A DNA stretch of 64,000 nucleotides from Ashinkailepas kermadecensis (GCA_034440615.1 JAOTOM010005130.1:62001-126000); one strand, 5' to 3'. Counted from the first letter of the stretch, positions 45,660-56,760 are shown. The notes: generated by a model not told the origin, from the sequence alone. Program-made: numbers and translations.

Positions 45660-46318
45660 TTCCTTGGTCTGGTCTGGTTTGGTCTCCTTGATCTGGTCTC
45701 CTTGGTCTGGTCTCCTTGATCTGGTCTCATTGATCTGGTCTCCTTGATCTGGTCTCCTTGATCTGGTCTCCTTGGTCTGGTCTCCTTGATCTGGTCTCCT
45801 TGGTCTGGTCTCCTTGATCTGGTCTCCTTGGTCTGGTCTCCTTGATCTGGTCTCCTTGGTCTGGTCTCCTTGATCTGGTCTCCTTGATCTGGTCTCCTTG
45901 GTCTGGTCTCCTTGATCTGGTCTCCTTGGTCTGGTCTCCTTGATCTGGTCTCCTTGGTCTGGTCTCCTTGATCTGGTCTCTTGGTCTGGTTCTTGATCTG
46001 GTCTCCTTGGTCTGGTCTCCTTGATCTGGTCTCCTTGGTCTGGTCTCCTTGGTCTGGTCTCCTTGATCTGGTCTCCTTGGTCTGGTCTCCTTGGTCTGGT
46101 CTCCTTGGTCTGGTCTCCTTGATCTGGTCTCCTTGGTCTGGTCTGGTTTGGTCTCCTTGATCTGGTCTCCTTGGTCTGGTCTCCTTGGTCTGGTCTCCTT
46201 GATCTGGTCTCCTTGATCTGGTCTCCTTGATCTGGTCTCCTTGGTTTGGTCTCCTTGATCTGGTCTCCTTGATCTGGTCTCCTTGATCTGGTCTCCTTGA
46301 TCTGGTCTCCTTGGTCTA
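45660..46318. repeat. Minisatellite, 14-bp unit, about 46 copies
   Basis: CTGGTCTCCTTGAT and CTGGTCTCCTTGGT alternate irregularly. Three units make 42 bp, so minus-strand frames read as a false 14-residue repeat. Confidence 0.96.
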
Positions 46319-46433
46319 GCGCGTGAGTCATTTGTACAAATGTCCGCGTCGGGTGTTACGCGGTTAACGAATGGCGCCAGTGATGTTAACGGATGGCGCC
46401 AAGGTGAACGGAAGTTGTCCTGCACGCTGCACA

Positions 46434-46536
46434 CCGGGAACACGAGCGACGGACGGAGCAGACCGACACCGGGAACACGAGCGACGGACGGAGCAGACCG
46501 ACACCGGGAACACGAGCGACGGACGGAGCAGACCAA
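46434..46536. repeat. 35-bp tandem repeat, 3 copies
   Basis: ACCGGGAACACGAGCGACGG plus ACGGAGCAGACCGAC, nearly identical. Confidence 0.93.
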
Positions 46537-47256
46537 CAGACATGTCCGTCGGTGCGGTCGGTTGCACCTCGATTTTGTGATCGATTGTCGGCGAAACTTC
46601 CATTCGTCGGTGTTTTAATCGATGCAGTTTTTGCGTCACCACGAGACGTGCTTAGGTGGCTGATTGATTGTAGAAACACAGGACACTCGTGTTAGTGACG
46701 AGAGAGTTGTCGCTAAAAATGGGTGTCGACGGCCGAAGACATGGGTGCCGACGGTCGAAGGCATGGATGTCAACGGTCGAAGACATGGATTCCGACGGTC
46801 GGAGACACGGGTGGGGCCGGGCACACCACCAGCAGCGGGAGCACTGAGCTCCGATTGCCGTTGTGCGGCGTCACTTCCCGCCAAAACATCGCCGATGGCG
46901 CGCCGCTCCATTGTGCGCGGCCCGCTCCGCTGATGTCCGCACTTACCCAGCCGACGGCGCCAAATCGGCCCGCTGCGGGTCACGTGACGACCGCGCCGTC
47001 TCCGTCACGCGATTCTGCTTGTGACGCGTGTGCGGAAGTTGGAGGCGGATCCGCGGAAGGTGCAGGTGGCTGCCCCGACATGTAGCCAAAATTGACAACA
47101 AATATTTTTCATCAATTTTATAACAATACCAGGCGTATGCCGACACAAAAATGCGCGATGAACTTCCTTTAAAACACGTCAAATCTGAATAGTAAAACTC
47201 CCACACACACACACACAATCCGAATCAGTTTTCAATTGCGACATTTTTAAGGTCCG
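46537..47256. other. Intron DNA, nothing recognised
   Basis: A loose 22- to 24-bp repeat (GGTCGAAGACATGGAT.CCGA) lies at 46728-46808. No gene was recognised. Confidence 0.4.
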
Positions 47257-47308
47257 GCGGAACAGTTGAACGCGCCCTTAAACCACAATAACTAACTAAC
47301 TAACGGAA
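47257..47308 (+). mobile_element. Tiny LINE 3' tail insertion
   Basis: GCGCCCTTAAACCACAATAA followed by CTAACTAACTAAC lies between GGAACAGTTGA and GGAATAGTTGA, an 11-bp duplication with one mismatch. It is a 5'-truncated LINE copy. Confidence 0.85.
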
Positions 47309-47944
47309 TAGTTGACCCCTTCCTGGACCGTTTCGCCTTCCAGAGCGCACGGCTGAATCCCCAGCTGCAGGGTGTCGCCGGTGTTCCCGTGTCTGCGGCT
47401 TCTGAGTCACCGTGTTGTCGCCCGGCAAATCAGTCTGTTTTGCACAGATAGGACCGCGTCTGGAGCAATTTGTGTCGGTGCATCAACAACCCCACTGCAT
47501 GTACAGCTTGTTTCCAAGGTGCCAGGGGTGGAGCCAGGGAGTTTCATGGAGGGGGACACTCGTCTGGAGGGGTGCACTCCGAAATTCCGTGTAGGGTCCC
47601 CTGGGGCTGACAATTCGCTGAGCGTGAGGGAGGGTGGGGATGCACTTGAGCACACCAGACGTTTCTACACAAAGGGGCATTCCTTTGAGAGGGTAGCCTT
47701 TGGCTAAAGATCCACTGGGGGATGGGGATGGGGAGGGTGGGGGGGGGGGGGGGTGCACTCCGAGCTTTCCCGTATGGGTGCCTTTTCCGGTCGGAGAGCC
47801 GCCAATTTTACAATGTGGGCACATGCCCCCAGTGCCCCCTTTGTCCGCCCCTGCTAGGTACCAACAGGGCACTTGACGTTACCGTGTAATCCAATTGCAA
47901 ACGCAGTTGTCATAGTCACGTGTTTCAAAAGTGTGAAAGTAGCT
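47309..47944. other. Intron DNA with G-run transposon debris
   Basis: No gene. The segment at 47520-47870 has the GGGGTGCACTC, G-run and 'ccgcccctgctag' features of the GGATCC-end debris elsewhere in the window. Confidence 0.4.
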
Positions 47945-48362
47945 GCTACATCACTGTAACATCACTGCTTTAGGCGCTATAACATCACTGCTTTAGGCAC
48001 TGTAACATCACTGCTTTATGCGCTGTAACATCACTGTTCTAAGCGCTGCACCAACACTGCTTTAGGGGGACGAGTGGACTAGGGGTAAGATGCTCGTCTC
48101 ACAATCGAAAGGCGCTGCAAGTCATCACCTTTGCTACTCTTAGCCCGCGACTGCAATCGGCATCACTATTTTAGGGACGCTACAATACTCAACGGTCGAC
48201 GTTTCGTAAAACCGCTAACCAACCAACCATCACTGCTTTAGGCGCTGCAATACTCACTGCCTTTAGGCGCTGCAACATCACTGTTTTAGGCCCTGCAACA
48301 TCACTGCTTTTGTCGCTGCAACATCACTGCTTTAGGCGTTGTAACATCACTGCTTCAGCATC
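47945..48362. repeat. Minisatellite, about 23-bp unit, invaded by a SINE
   Basis: Copies of CATCACTGCTTTAGGCGCTG plus CAA or TAA run at 47950-48065 and 48231-48355, either side of a SINE-A copy. Confidence 0.93.
48064..48230 (+). mobile_element. SINE-A copy overwritten in part by the 23-bp array
   Basis: The A box region (GACGAGTGGACTAGGGGTAA) and 3' body (ACTCAACGGTCGACG, AACCAACCAACC) are intact. The B box is replaced: after CACAATCGAAAG the text is GCGCTGCAAGTCATCACC. Further on, CATCACTATTTTAGG interrupts the body. Both are fragments of the host minisatellite unit. Confidence 0.85.
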
Positions 48363-49728
48363 CGTTACACGCACATATCACCAGTCATCTCAAACGGAGC
48401 AGCACTCGGCGACGCAGTGTGGGCTGGAGAACGGCTACCACCTGATGACGTCACACGATGCCACAGAGGAGATGTCTGTGATGAGGTAATGACGTCGGCA
48501 GCGGGGTTGTTTTGTTGCCTCGACGCATGCAATGCAATCTGGGAGACGAATCCATAGTTCACTGCTGAGTGCTGACCCACTGGTACGGGGTAGCCAGCAA
48601 CATGTCGACTGTTAGCAACAGCGTAGCCGAACCTTTTTTTTCAGAAGAGCGGTGCTCAAAGGCAAGAGACCGGGATGGATATAAAAACGCCACCTTACTA
48701 TGTTTGGCTGGCTATGCTAAGGGTCAGAAAACTGGATTTTTAACATTAATCAACACATTTTCTTGCTGGGGCTCCGACAATCGTAACATCGATCTCGTAA
48801 CCCGTACGTCGCGTTAGTTTGTTATTTGGGCTTTGGAGCGTTTCGACCAGAATTGATCCTTCGCGCCCGAACCCGTACGTCTCCCTGGGAACGGTGTTGA
48901 TTGCGTTTATCTAGTCCGTGCCATGTTGACGTCTTCCTTCAGTCGGCTCGTTCAAGTTTGCACCACTTAGGTGATGCGTTTTTTGTTTTGACGTGGTCTC
49001 GTCAGGATTAGTTTCTTTAAATGACACATGCTATTAACCCGCGCCGTCTTTCCGGTCAGATCTTCACACCCCGTCTCTGTGGGGGGGTGGGGGGGGGGGT
49101 GGGGTTGTACCCCATCTAATTTCCAAATGAAGCATTTCGCGGAAATGAAAGCGATGCCATCGGAATGCGCTCGACGAGTAGGGCCTGATACCACCCAAAA
49201 GATGTTCTCCCCAAAAGTGATGTCACAGGGGGAGGGGTGTACGGTATCACATGTTTTTGGCTCTGGGGAGTTCATTTTGTGGGAAATTTGAATAACAAAA
49301 ATTATTTGGAATTACAAAAGGAAGGCGAAATCGACCATAGCCCCAAAATGTTTGCCCACCAAAAACCAACATTTAAAAATTCAAAATCTTGAGTGGCCAA
49401 TTGTTTTGAATTTTTATTTTTATAATGGGTGGAGCAGACCGAGACCCGTTGTTTTGAATCAACGTTCCCCGATAAAAAGTACTCACTTTAGCCCGGAACT
49501 TCGATTTTAGCCATAATGGGTAAACATGCAAAATTAATTAGTCATCAAAAACATAAAAAAATCCAAAGATTCCTCTGGTGCGTTTTGGTGCATCCCTAAA
49601 GATAAGCAAGCGCTGAAAGTGATTAAAACACATTGTGAGGTAAAGTGTGAGGACTGGTTGAACATTTGCGGAGGTGACCTTACCTGACCTTGACGAACTC
49701 CCTGACCATAGTTGACCTAACCCTAAAC
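48363..49728. other. Intron DNA, no gene recognised
   Basis: Short frames only. A G run lies at 49080-49103. No RNA gene or array was recognised. Confidence 0.4.
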
Positions 49729-50205
49729 CACACCTGCCACGGTCTACAGTCGCCGTCCTGACGTGCTGTTGACCTGCTGGGGATGTGCACGGTTAAGTGC
49801 CGTCTGCGCCACACCTGCCACGGTCTACAGTCGCCGTCCTGACTTGCTGTTGACCTGCTGTGACGGGAATGTGTCGCCGTCTACCACACCTGCCACGGTG
49901 TACAGTGTTGCCGTCCTGGCGTGCTGTTGACCTGCTGTGGCGGGAATGTGTCGCTTGTCCCCTGCGCCTGCCTGCTGTGGCGGGTTCGGGCTGTTGTGTG
50001 CCGTCTGTCTTTGCGGGAATGTGTCGCCGTCTACCACACCTGCCACGGTGTACAGTGTTGCCGTTCTGACGTGCTGTTGATCTGCTGTGGCGGAAATGTG
50101 TTGCCGTCTACCACACCTGCCACGGTCTACAGTCGCCGTCCTGACTTGCTGTTGACCTGCTGTGGCGGGAATGTGTCGCCGTCTACCACACCTGCCACGG
50201 TGCGC
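49729..50205. repeat. Minisatellite, about 75-bp unit
   Basis: CACACCTGCCACGGTCTACA, GTCGCCGTCCTGAC and GCTGTTGACCTGCTGTGGCG recur about six times at 75- to 82-bp steps, with one double step of about 150. Confidence 0.88.
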
Positions 50206-50490
50206 GGCTTTGTGGACGCTCCGTCCTCAGTGAGGCGGATGCCATTCGGGACGTTTCCGGCTGCTGCCGGTGGCTCTGATTCATCGTCTGGCCACCACCT
50301 GTCGCGCCATTACCGTGTATAAGTTGCGCCGGCGCGGGTCAGTGACCTGGCGGACGGGCCCGGCGGCGGCGGCTTGTCAGTCCACGTTCCCACGCGGCCC
50401 GATATGGTGCCGAGCGTGTGAGACCTGCGCGGTATCAGCAGCTGTCGGTATTACGGCGCGGAAATTTTCTCCTGTATGGTGCGCTCCTCG
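50206..50490. other. Intron DNA, nothing recognised
   Basis: No gene was recognised. Confidence 0.35.
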
Positions 50491-50492
50491 AC

Positions 50493-50640
50493 TTAGCTTG
50501 ACTTCTTGACTTCTTAAGAGGTCTTGTTAAGTTAAGAGGTCTTGTTCTTAAGAGGACTTCTTAAGAGGTCTTAGAGGTCTTAAGAGGTCTAAGAGGTCTT
50601 GACTTCTTGACTTATTAAGACTTCTTGACTTCTTAACTGT
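50493..50640. repeat. Short palindromic cluster around CTTCTTAAGAGGTC
   Basis: GACTTCTT, TTAAGAGGTCTT and AAGAGGTC recur in both orientations (CTTCTTAAGAGG is nearly self-complementary), so the region can fold in many ways. Confidence 0.75.
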
Positions 50641-51036
50641 GTATCGCCACGTGTCATCATGTGTGTTGCACTTGGGCAGACGCGTGACGTAGTATCTGGT
50701 GTTCATGCACGTGCTATGTGGTTAATGGTGTACGTGTCTGCCGCTCATTAATTAAGGCGAATTAAGTCATGAAATCATTCAGTGTTAAGGCTTAATAAGA
50801 GCCTCATACGCTCACCTGGGCTAAACCTATAAAGTAAAGATACTATAAGAAGAGGAAAGAGACTGAGGTCCGTAATCAATGTTATATCCTGAGTTATAAA
50901 GGAACTATCTACCCGATTGTTTTACCATGGCCAATCTCTTCAGTATCACTTGCTCAAAGGTCGCTCCTGAATCAACCTCTAGATACACACGTTACTTGCA
51001 TAATTTAACATTTATAAGCATGATCTGAGAAACTAC
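50641..51036. other. Intron DNA, nothing recognised
   Basis: No gene or array was recognised. Confidence 0.4.
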
Positions 51037-51205
51037 TAGCATAGAGTGTCGGTAGTCAGTGGTTAAGCCGGGCGTCTCGGAAATCAGAGGTACGGGGTTC
51101 GATTCCCCGCGGTGTCCGCCCTTCCTGCCGGGGTGAGGGCAAGCGACGCCGTATGGCCTCAGCTGCTCAATGCGTCGGAAAGCCACAAACAGCAACAGGT
51201 AGCAT
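51037..51205 (+). mobile_element. SINE-C: third tRNA-like head on the shared body
   Basis: The head has an A-box-like TGGTTAAGCCG and a B box GGTTCGATTCC. The tail carries GCAAGCGACGCCGTATGGCC and CTCAATGCGTCGGAAAGCC, matching the 3' body of the other SINEs in the window. It is flanked by TAGCAT at 51037-51042 and 51200-51205, a short possible duplication. Confidence 0.75.
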
Positions 51206-52060
51206 CGATACCCCATTCACCCCAATCCATGCTGCACTCCTTGCTCACCACACTGCACCACTCAGCATTCGACATAGGATGAAGATCAGCGCCGACGGAC
51301 CAGTGATAGTGCGTAGGAAACGCATGTGTTGCTTGAGCGTCCCACTTCCTCGGCAGCTTTGTCACACAGTGGTGCCGAAGAGGGCGGGGCTCGGTGTAGG
51401 GTTAGCACCGTGAGAGACCGCACCAGCCGAGTCGGGGTTGGAGCAGCCGTCTCTTGTATAGCCTCTTCTTTGGTCTCAGAACAGCCGTTTCGCCTGGGGC
51501 ATCTGCTCTGGTCCGGAACTTCCGGTCGCCGGGGCGGCTTAGTTAGGTAGGTGGGCTGCATCGTTTGCCGAGGGGACGGATAGCCCACACGCGGGTTTTC
51601 CGACACTGGCGACCTGGTAACCAGGAGGGGTAGCATACTTGCAGGCTTCTCTGATCCCCCGGCGCCAGATTCAGGCGCTGGAAGTGGAGACGGTCGACGC
51701 GTAACCTCTTCCTGCCCACGGTGACGGGGTCAGGAGCCGGAAGTGGAGACGGTCGACGCGTGACCTCTTCCAGCCCACGGTGACGGGGTCACACAACCAG
51801 CCGTCCCCCACCGCCGTATAGTGTCGTGACCGTTTATCGGACAATAGCGCCCTGTTGTTGTCACCTTGTTGTTCTGTGGGCGCCATCACGCGGGGAGAAG
51901 CACGGCCTGGTCTTGGCCCAATGGCCTGTGTCGGCACCAGAGGCAATGCAGCCACGCCAGCGCCGACATGGTCTAACTACCTCCTCACTCCACCGGCCCA
52001 GGGCGAAGTCTGGAACATCGAAAATAGATGCTGACTGTCTGAGAGATTAGGCCCATGGAT
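51206..52060. other. Intron DNA with one 60-bp duplication
   Basis: GGAAGTGGAGACGGTCGACG occurs at 51680 and 51740, a 60-bp tandem pair (51677-51790). No gene was recognised. Confidence 0.5.
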
Positions 52061-52261
52061 TATGGATCTGAGGGGGCCGCGGTAGCTCAGTTGGTAGATT
52101 GTCGGACTCTTGATCGCAAGATTGTGGGTTCGAATCTTACAACCGGCGGCATTACCGAGTCCTCCCGCGACCAATCGGCGTGAGAGGTTGGCGACGCTGT
52201 GTGCCTAGCGGCTGAATGCGTCGTAAACGAACCCAATGTTCTTCTTCTTCTATGGATCTGA
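52061..52261 (+). mobile_element. SINE-B: Lys-type tRNA head, 11-bp target-site duplication
   Basis: Element 52072-52250 lies between TATGGATCTGA at 52061-52071 and 52251-52261. The head has a canonical A box (TAGCTCAGTTGG), an anticodon-like GACTCTTGATC and a B box (GGTTCGAATCT). The shared body CCGCGACCAATCGGCGTGAG follows, with a TTC-rich tail. The duplication and tail argue against a genuine tRNA gene. Confidence 0.94.
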
Positions 52262-52379
52262 CCTTGATCCCGGGTCGCGCACCTTTCTGTCTGTGTGTGC
52301 GGACTGGCCGAACGCGACCTTTTATCGGCGACTCGTCCTGTAGCCGCCCAGGAACTACAATCAGCATACATTCGCCGTG

Positions 52380-52770
52380 ACGGATGACAGTCACGTCCGC
52401 CGTAACGGATGACAGTCACGTCCGTTGTGACGGATGACAGTCACGTCCGCCGTGACGGATGACAGTCACGTCCGTTCGTGACGGATGACAGTCACGTCCG
52501 CCGTGACGGATGACAGTCACCTCCGCCGTGATGGATGACAGTCACGTCCGCCGTGACGGATGACAGTCACGTCCGCCGTGACGGATGACAGTCACGTCCG
52601 CCGTGACGGATGGCAGTCACGTCCGCCGTGACGGATGACAGTCACGTCCGCCGTGACGGATGGCAGTCACGTCCGCCGTGACGGATGACAGTCACGTCCG
52701 CCGTGACGGATGGCAGTCACGTCCGCCGTGACGGATGACAGTCACGTCCGCCGTGACGGATGGCCGAGTA
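52380..52770. repeat. Minisatellite, 25-bp unit
   Basis: About sixteen copies of CCGTGACGGATGACAGTCAC plus GTCCG; GATGGCAG variants alternate with GATGACAG in the right half. Confidence 0.96.
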
Positions 52771-53855
52771 TGTGGTCAATTTCACACGCATGGTTTGCGA
52801 GATGTGGATATGTAACACAATTCCCGTATAAACCTGAATAATGCGATGATATATTGTGATAATATTTGTCGTCTTCGGACTTTCCTCCCTATCAGCATAC
52901 GATGTTATCCTTCGTTTCAGATGAAATTACGAGTTTCACGAGGTACGGAGTCGAAGTGATGTGTAGAGATTCAGAAGGTGATGTTATTTGGCGATGCGAT
53001 TTTGTTTCCTGGTTTTGTCTGTGTGGAACAGAATGCGTTCCTGGTTATTGGCTGCGTGACCAACAGCCAACGGCGTGGCGACGCCTATTCTCATCGCAGT
53101 GAGCTTAATCTTCTCAGTATTAAGACTGCACTGCATAGGGTTCATATGGCTGTTCATCCGAAGTTCAAAAGATGATAGTTTTAAAATAGCCGGACCGCCC
53201 AGGGCCGGTAGCGTGGCCAACGGGCGGTGAGTTGACCTCCTCCCGAGTCACCCCGGTCCACCCCTCCCCCACATATCCCCCGGGCCTGTGGTGAGAAGCA
53301 GAGCCGATTTTCTGGGTCAGGACACACCCGTGCAAGGATACTACTCTTGGCACAGTGACGACACCGAGGGGAACAGGAGGTAACGGTGGTGATATTGAAA
53401 TGCATAACCAGTGCATCGATTCGGGTGTCGCGCCAATTTTGAGCGCGCGCGCCACACGCCACGACAACGTACCTCGACTGCGCACGTCGCCCATTGTTCA
53501 TTGTCTGGACGGTGGGAAAATGCAAAGCCTTCACGACCCACAGTTCTACTTGCGCACTATGGCCGTTGGCTCAGGCCTACCCGTGTATTACCAATGGGGA
53601 AACTTGGCTATTCAGGCTGCGATATATATTTGCCAATCCCATTGACATGTACTGTAATCAAAGCAAAGCACAACAAAGAAAATATCCGCGATGTTTTTCC
53701 TCCATCATTGGCTGGTGCTTCGGGAATGACTACACCATGGTGCTTAGTGTCAGAAGTGTGCCAGTCTTCTCGTCTTTGCTTTGCTTTCGTTTTTACTGAA
53801 GAACGCAATGGCCGCCAGGGTCATATTGTTAAAACAGTGTTTTTTTTTCTGACAG
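52771..53855. other. End of RetSat intron 2, no other gene
   Basis: No recognisable exon. The last 30 bp form a strong polypyrimidine tract (TTTTTTTTTCTGACAG) before exon 3. Confidence 0.5.
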
Positions 53856-54000
53856 GCCGGAGGAGCTTGCCACACCTTCATCGACAAAGGGTACGAATTT
53901 GACGTCGGCATCCACTACATCGGCGGCATGAACATGCAGACGTCGTCCAAGACGCTGATGGACCAGCTGACTTGTGGCCAGCTGACCTGGGCCTCCTTGG
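53856..54000 (+). CDS. RetSat: RetSat exon 3: flavoprotein core
   Basis: Acceptor TTTCTGACAG|GCC. It encodes AGGACHTFIDKGYEFDVGIH, then YIGGMNMQTSSKTLMDQLTC and GQLTWASL. Joined in phase 0 to exon 2 it gives LEQHDQ-AGGACHTF. The GG-x-CHTF and EFD-GIHYIG blocks are hallmark sequences of the RetSat/CrtI-type FAD enzymes next to the Rossmann motif. Donor TTGG|GTAAGG at 54001, phase 1. About 20 bp after the donor an 18-bp minisatellite begins. Confidence 0.94.
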
Positions 54001-54024
54001 GTAAGGTGCTGCCCCACCCCACCC

Positions 54025-55073
54025 CACCTACGGCAGCTCCTCCGGATACGGCAGCTCCTCCAGATACTGTTTAATACAACGAAGAATGGCTCTTAGATGC
54101 TCCTGGGTTTTAGACATTGCGTGTAAAGAAAGCATACGACCTTCAATATACCAGGAAGTGCTGAGTTGACATCAAAAGTAACGTTAAGGATTATACTTTA
54201 TTACTCAACGTTTCGGCCAGGGGCCATCGTCAGGAGTGGCCAGGGGCCACTCCTGACGATGGCCCCTGGCCGAAACGTTGAGTAATAAAGTATAATCCTT
54301 AACGTTACTTTGATGTCAACTCAGCATCTCCTGGTATATTGAAGGTCGTATGCTTTCTTTACACGCAATGTCCTCCAGATACGGCAGCTCCTCCAGATAC
54401 GGCAGCTCCTCCAGATACGGCAGCTCCTCCGGATACGGCAGCTCCTCCAGATACGGCAGCTCCTCCAGATACGGCAGCTCCTCCAGATACGGCAGCTCCT
54501 CCAGATACGGCAGCTCCTCCAGATACGGCAGCTCCTCCAGATACGGCAGCTCCTCCAGATACGGCAACCGCTCCCCAGATACGGCAGCTCCCCCAGATAC
54601 GGCAGCTCCTCCAGATACGGCAGCTCCTCCAGATACGGCAGCTCCTCCAGATACGGCAACCGCTCCAGATACGGCAGCTCCTCCAGATACGGCAGCTCCT
54701 CCAGATACGGCAGCTCCTCCAGATACGGCAACTCCTCCAGATACGGCAACTCCTCCGGATACGGCAACTCCTCCGGGATACGGCAGCTCCTCCAGATACG
54801 GTAACTCCTCCAGATACGGCAGCTCCCCGGATACGGCAGCTCCTCCAGATACGGCAGCTCCTCCAGATACGGCAGCTCCTCCGGATACGGCAGCTCCTCC
54901 AGATACGGCAGCTCCTCCAGATACGGCAGCTCCTCCAGATACGGCAGCTCCTCCGGATACGGCAGCTCCCCCAGATACGGCAACCGCTCCAGATACGGCA
55001 GCTCCTCCAGATACGGCAGCTCCTCCAGATACGGCAGCTCCTCCGGATACGGCAACGGCTCCAGATCCGTGCC
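54025..55073. repeat. 18-bp minisatellite, about 42 copies, split by a palindrome
   Basis: Unit CTCCTCCAGATACGGCAG with GGATAC, CAAC and CCCC variants. Copies occur at 54030-54068 and again from 54373. The palindrome at 54113-54372 sits between. 18 is a multiple of three, which gives false low-complexity frames of about 250-276 codons on both strands. Confidence 0.95.
54113..54372. mobile_element. 260-bp palindrome with hammerhead-like core, possible Penelope-type terminus
   Basis: Left arm 54113-54241 and right arm 54245-54372 are complementary apart from about three differences, with a three-base loop. The right arm contains CTGACGA (54253-54259), a GGCC/GGCC stem and GAAAC (54272-54276), then GTTGAGTAATAAAG. 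This order matches the conserved core of hammerhead ribozymes found in Penelope-like retroelements. I could not fit convincing stems I and III, so ribozyme activity is conjecture. Confidence 0.7.
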
Positions 55074-55075
55074 GA

Positions 55076-55712
55076 CCGCCATGATTGATGCAATGATTGA
55101 TGATTGATGTAATGTGATTGATGACATGATTGATGATGGAAATCATGGAGCGTGTCGTGCCAGCACAGTGTTAAGGAACTCTAATCTTACCATCCGACAT
55201 TGTTATTTAAATTTAGTGGTATAATTTGACCTGCATTCAAGTACAGCCGTCGTAGTGACGCAGCCCAGGTGGCCGGGGCTCTCTGTCCAGCTGACAGCTT
55301 GACTTGGCGTATGAAATAGCAGGCGCTCAATGGGATCCGAACTCACATCCCACTGCGACGACCTTCCATGACACTACCACGAATCCCAAACGTCTTGTGC
55401 TTGCAATTTACTGTCCCACCCTGGGTTCACGGATCTGTATACGGAGCTATGAGTAGCATTGCGTGAAGAGCGACAGCAATGAGTCTGCTATTTTGAATGA
55501 TGTAAATGTTAGATACACATTCACCTCTTCCTCAGACTTATTAGAAACTTGAAAGCTAATCAATGGTGCACTGACATTTTCTCACGTTGCTTTTCAAACC
55601 ACATGATGTTTTGCATGTTTGGTGTGATTCGATGTCATGGCCTGTAATCAAAACACAACCTTTTCCCGTATTATTATCACACCATCACTTGTGTGTCGAC
55701 AGACGAGCTTGT
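55076..55712. other. Intron 3 DNA, nothing recognised
   Basis: Begins with a short GATTGATG-rich stretch (55080-55140). No gene was recognised. Confidence 0.4.
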
Positions 55713-55714
55713 GC

Positions 55715-56081
55715 ATGGTGTGCCACTGCCGTGAGTCCGCCTCTGGTGTGCCACTGCCGTGAGTCCGCCTCTGGTGTGCCGCTGCCGTTGAGTCCACCTC
55801 TGGTGTGCCACTGCCGTTGAGTCCACCTCTGGTGTGCCGCCACCTCTGGTGTACCGCTGCCGTTGAGTCCACCTCTGGTGTGCCGCCGCCTCTGAGTGTA
55901 CCGCTGCCGTTGCCGCCACCTCTGGTGTACCGCTGCCGTTGAGTCCACCTCTGGTGTGCCTCTGCCGTTGAGTCCACCTCTGGTGTGCCGCTGCCGTTGA
56001 GTCCACCTCTGGTGTGCCACTGCCGTTGAGTCCACCTCTGGTGTACCGCTGCCGTTGAGTCCACCTCTGGTGTGCCGGCAG
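55715..56081. repeat. 29-bp minisatellite that ends at the exon 4 acceptor
   Basis: About twelve copies of GTCCACCTCTGGTGTGCCGC plus TGCCGTTGA. The last unit reads CCACCTCTGGTGTGCCG and continues GCAG|, the 3' splice site of exon 4. The branch point and pyrimidine tract must lie within repeat units. Confidence 0.94.
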
Positions 56082-56199
56082 ACGACGAGTTCGACGTGGC
56101 CGTGTTCGGCGGCAGGCGCTACTCGCTGGTGTCGGGCCGGCGGCGGTGGGCGGAGCACGTTAAGAAGCAGTTCCCCGAGGATGCCGCCGCTGTCGACAG
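56082..56199 (+). CDS. RetSat: RetSat exon 4
   Basis: Acceptor GCCGGCAG|AC. The G left from exon 3 completes GAC, giving WASL-DDEFDVAVFGGRRYSLV and ending RWAEHVKKQFPEDAAAVD. The WAxL..FD start, the Y/R-rich strand and the 'F-P-E..A..D' helix match the segment after the flavin-binding blocks in animal RetSat. Donor GACAG|GTGAGG at 56200, phase 2. The exon is very GC-rich. Confidence 0.92.
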
Positions 56200-56336
56200 G
56201 TGAGGTGGGCAGAGCGGGTCTTGGATCCCCAGGTTCGCTAGATGATTTTCTGACCGACATTGTGGTGCGGATTCCTTTCAGCCCTGTCAACCCCCCCCAG
56301 CCATTAATAAGATGGTGATAGATGATTAGTAATAAA

Positions 56337-56760
56337 TATATCGTGCAAATGACTCGGACATATCACTTTCCGAATACTGAATCGACATCTCCTACAAAAG
56401 TTTCACATCCTGCTTATAGATGCATGCTTAGGCAGTCTGCATTTCATGCGTAAAACAGCGTTGTTTGTCTGTTGTTTTGCTTCAGAACTACCATGCACAC
56501 TCTTACTATATAGTCTGTGAAACACTGGCATTTCATGGCGCAATTCCTGATGCTCTGCCTTTCCATGGTGCGGTCATTTATGCAATTACCCCGAGACACA
56601 ACGAATACAACGCCGTCAGAAGTATCCTGTTGTTTCTTTATGTGGTTCGCGTGAACTTTAAAGGCATATTATGAAGGGCACACTTCATGGCGAGTTTCAA
56701 CATCCTACTGTGCTCTTTTCGGCAATGTACACCTAATGCAAGCCCAATAATTTAACTCTG
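56337..56760. mobile_element. hAT-like MITE, copy 3
   Basis: About 424 bp. The left end TTAGTAATAAATATAT is degraded. The right end reverse-complements to CAGAGTTAAATTATT. Internal blocks match copy 1 (GAATACTGAATCGACATC; 'ttcatggcgagtttcaacatcctactgt'). Flanking TAGATGAT and TAGTTCAG agree at 5 of 8 positions. Confidence 0.75.

Noticed and set aside
45621..46536. Frames of 236-269 codons with a 14-residue KETRPRRPDQGDQ repeat
   Set aside because: The 14-bp minisatellite read in three frames.
47290..47420. Possible exon reading DPFLDRFAFQSARLNPQLQG
   Set aside because: It looked protein-like, but no family was recognised and no paired splice sites could be argued.
54316..55146. Frames of 244-276 codons rich in AAPPDT, ELPYLE or CRIWRS repeats
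   Set aside because: Products of the 18-bp minisatellite on all frames.
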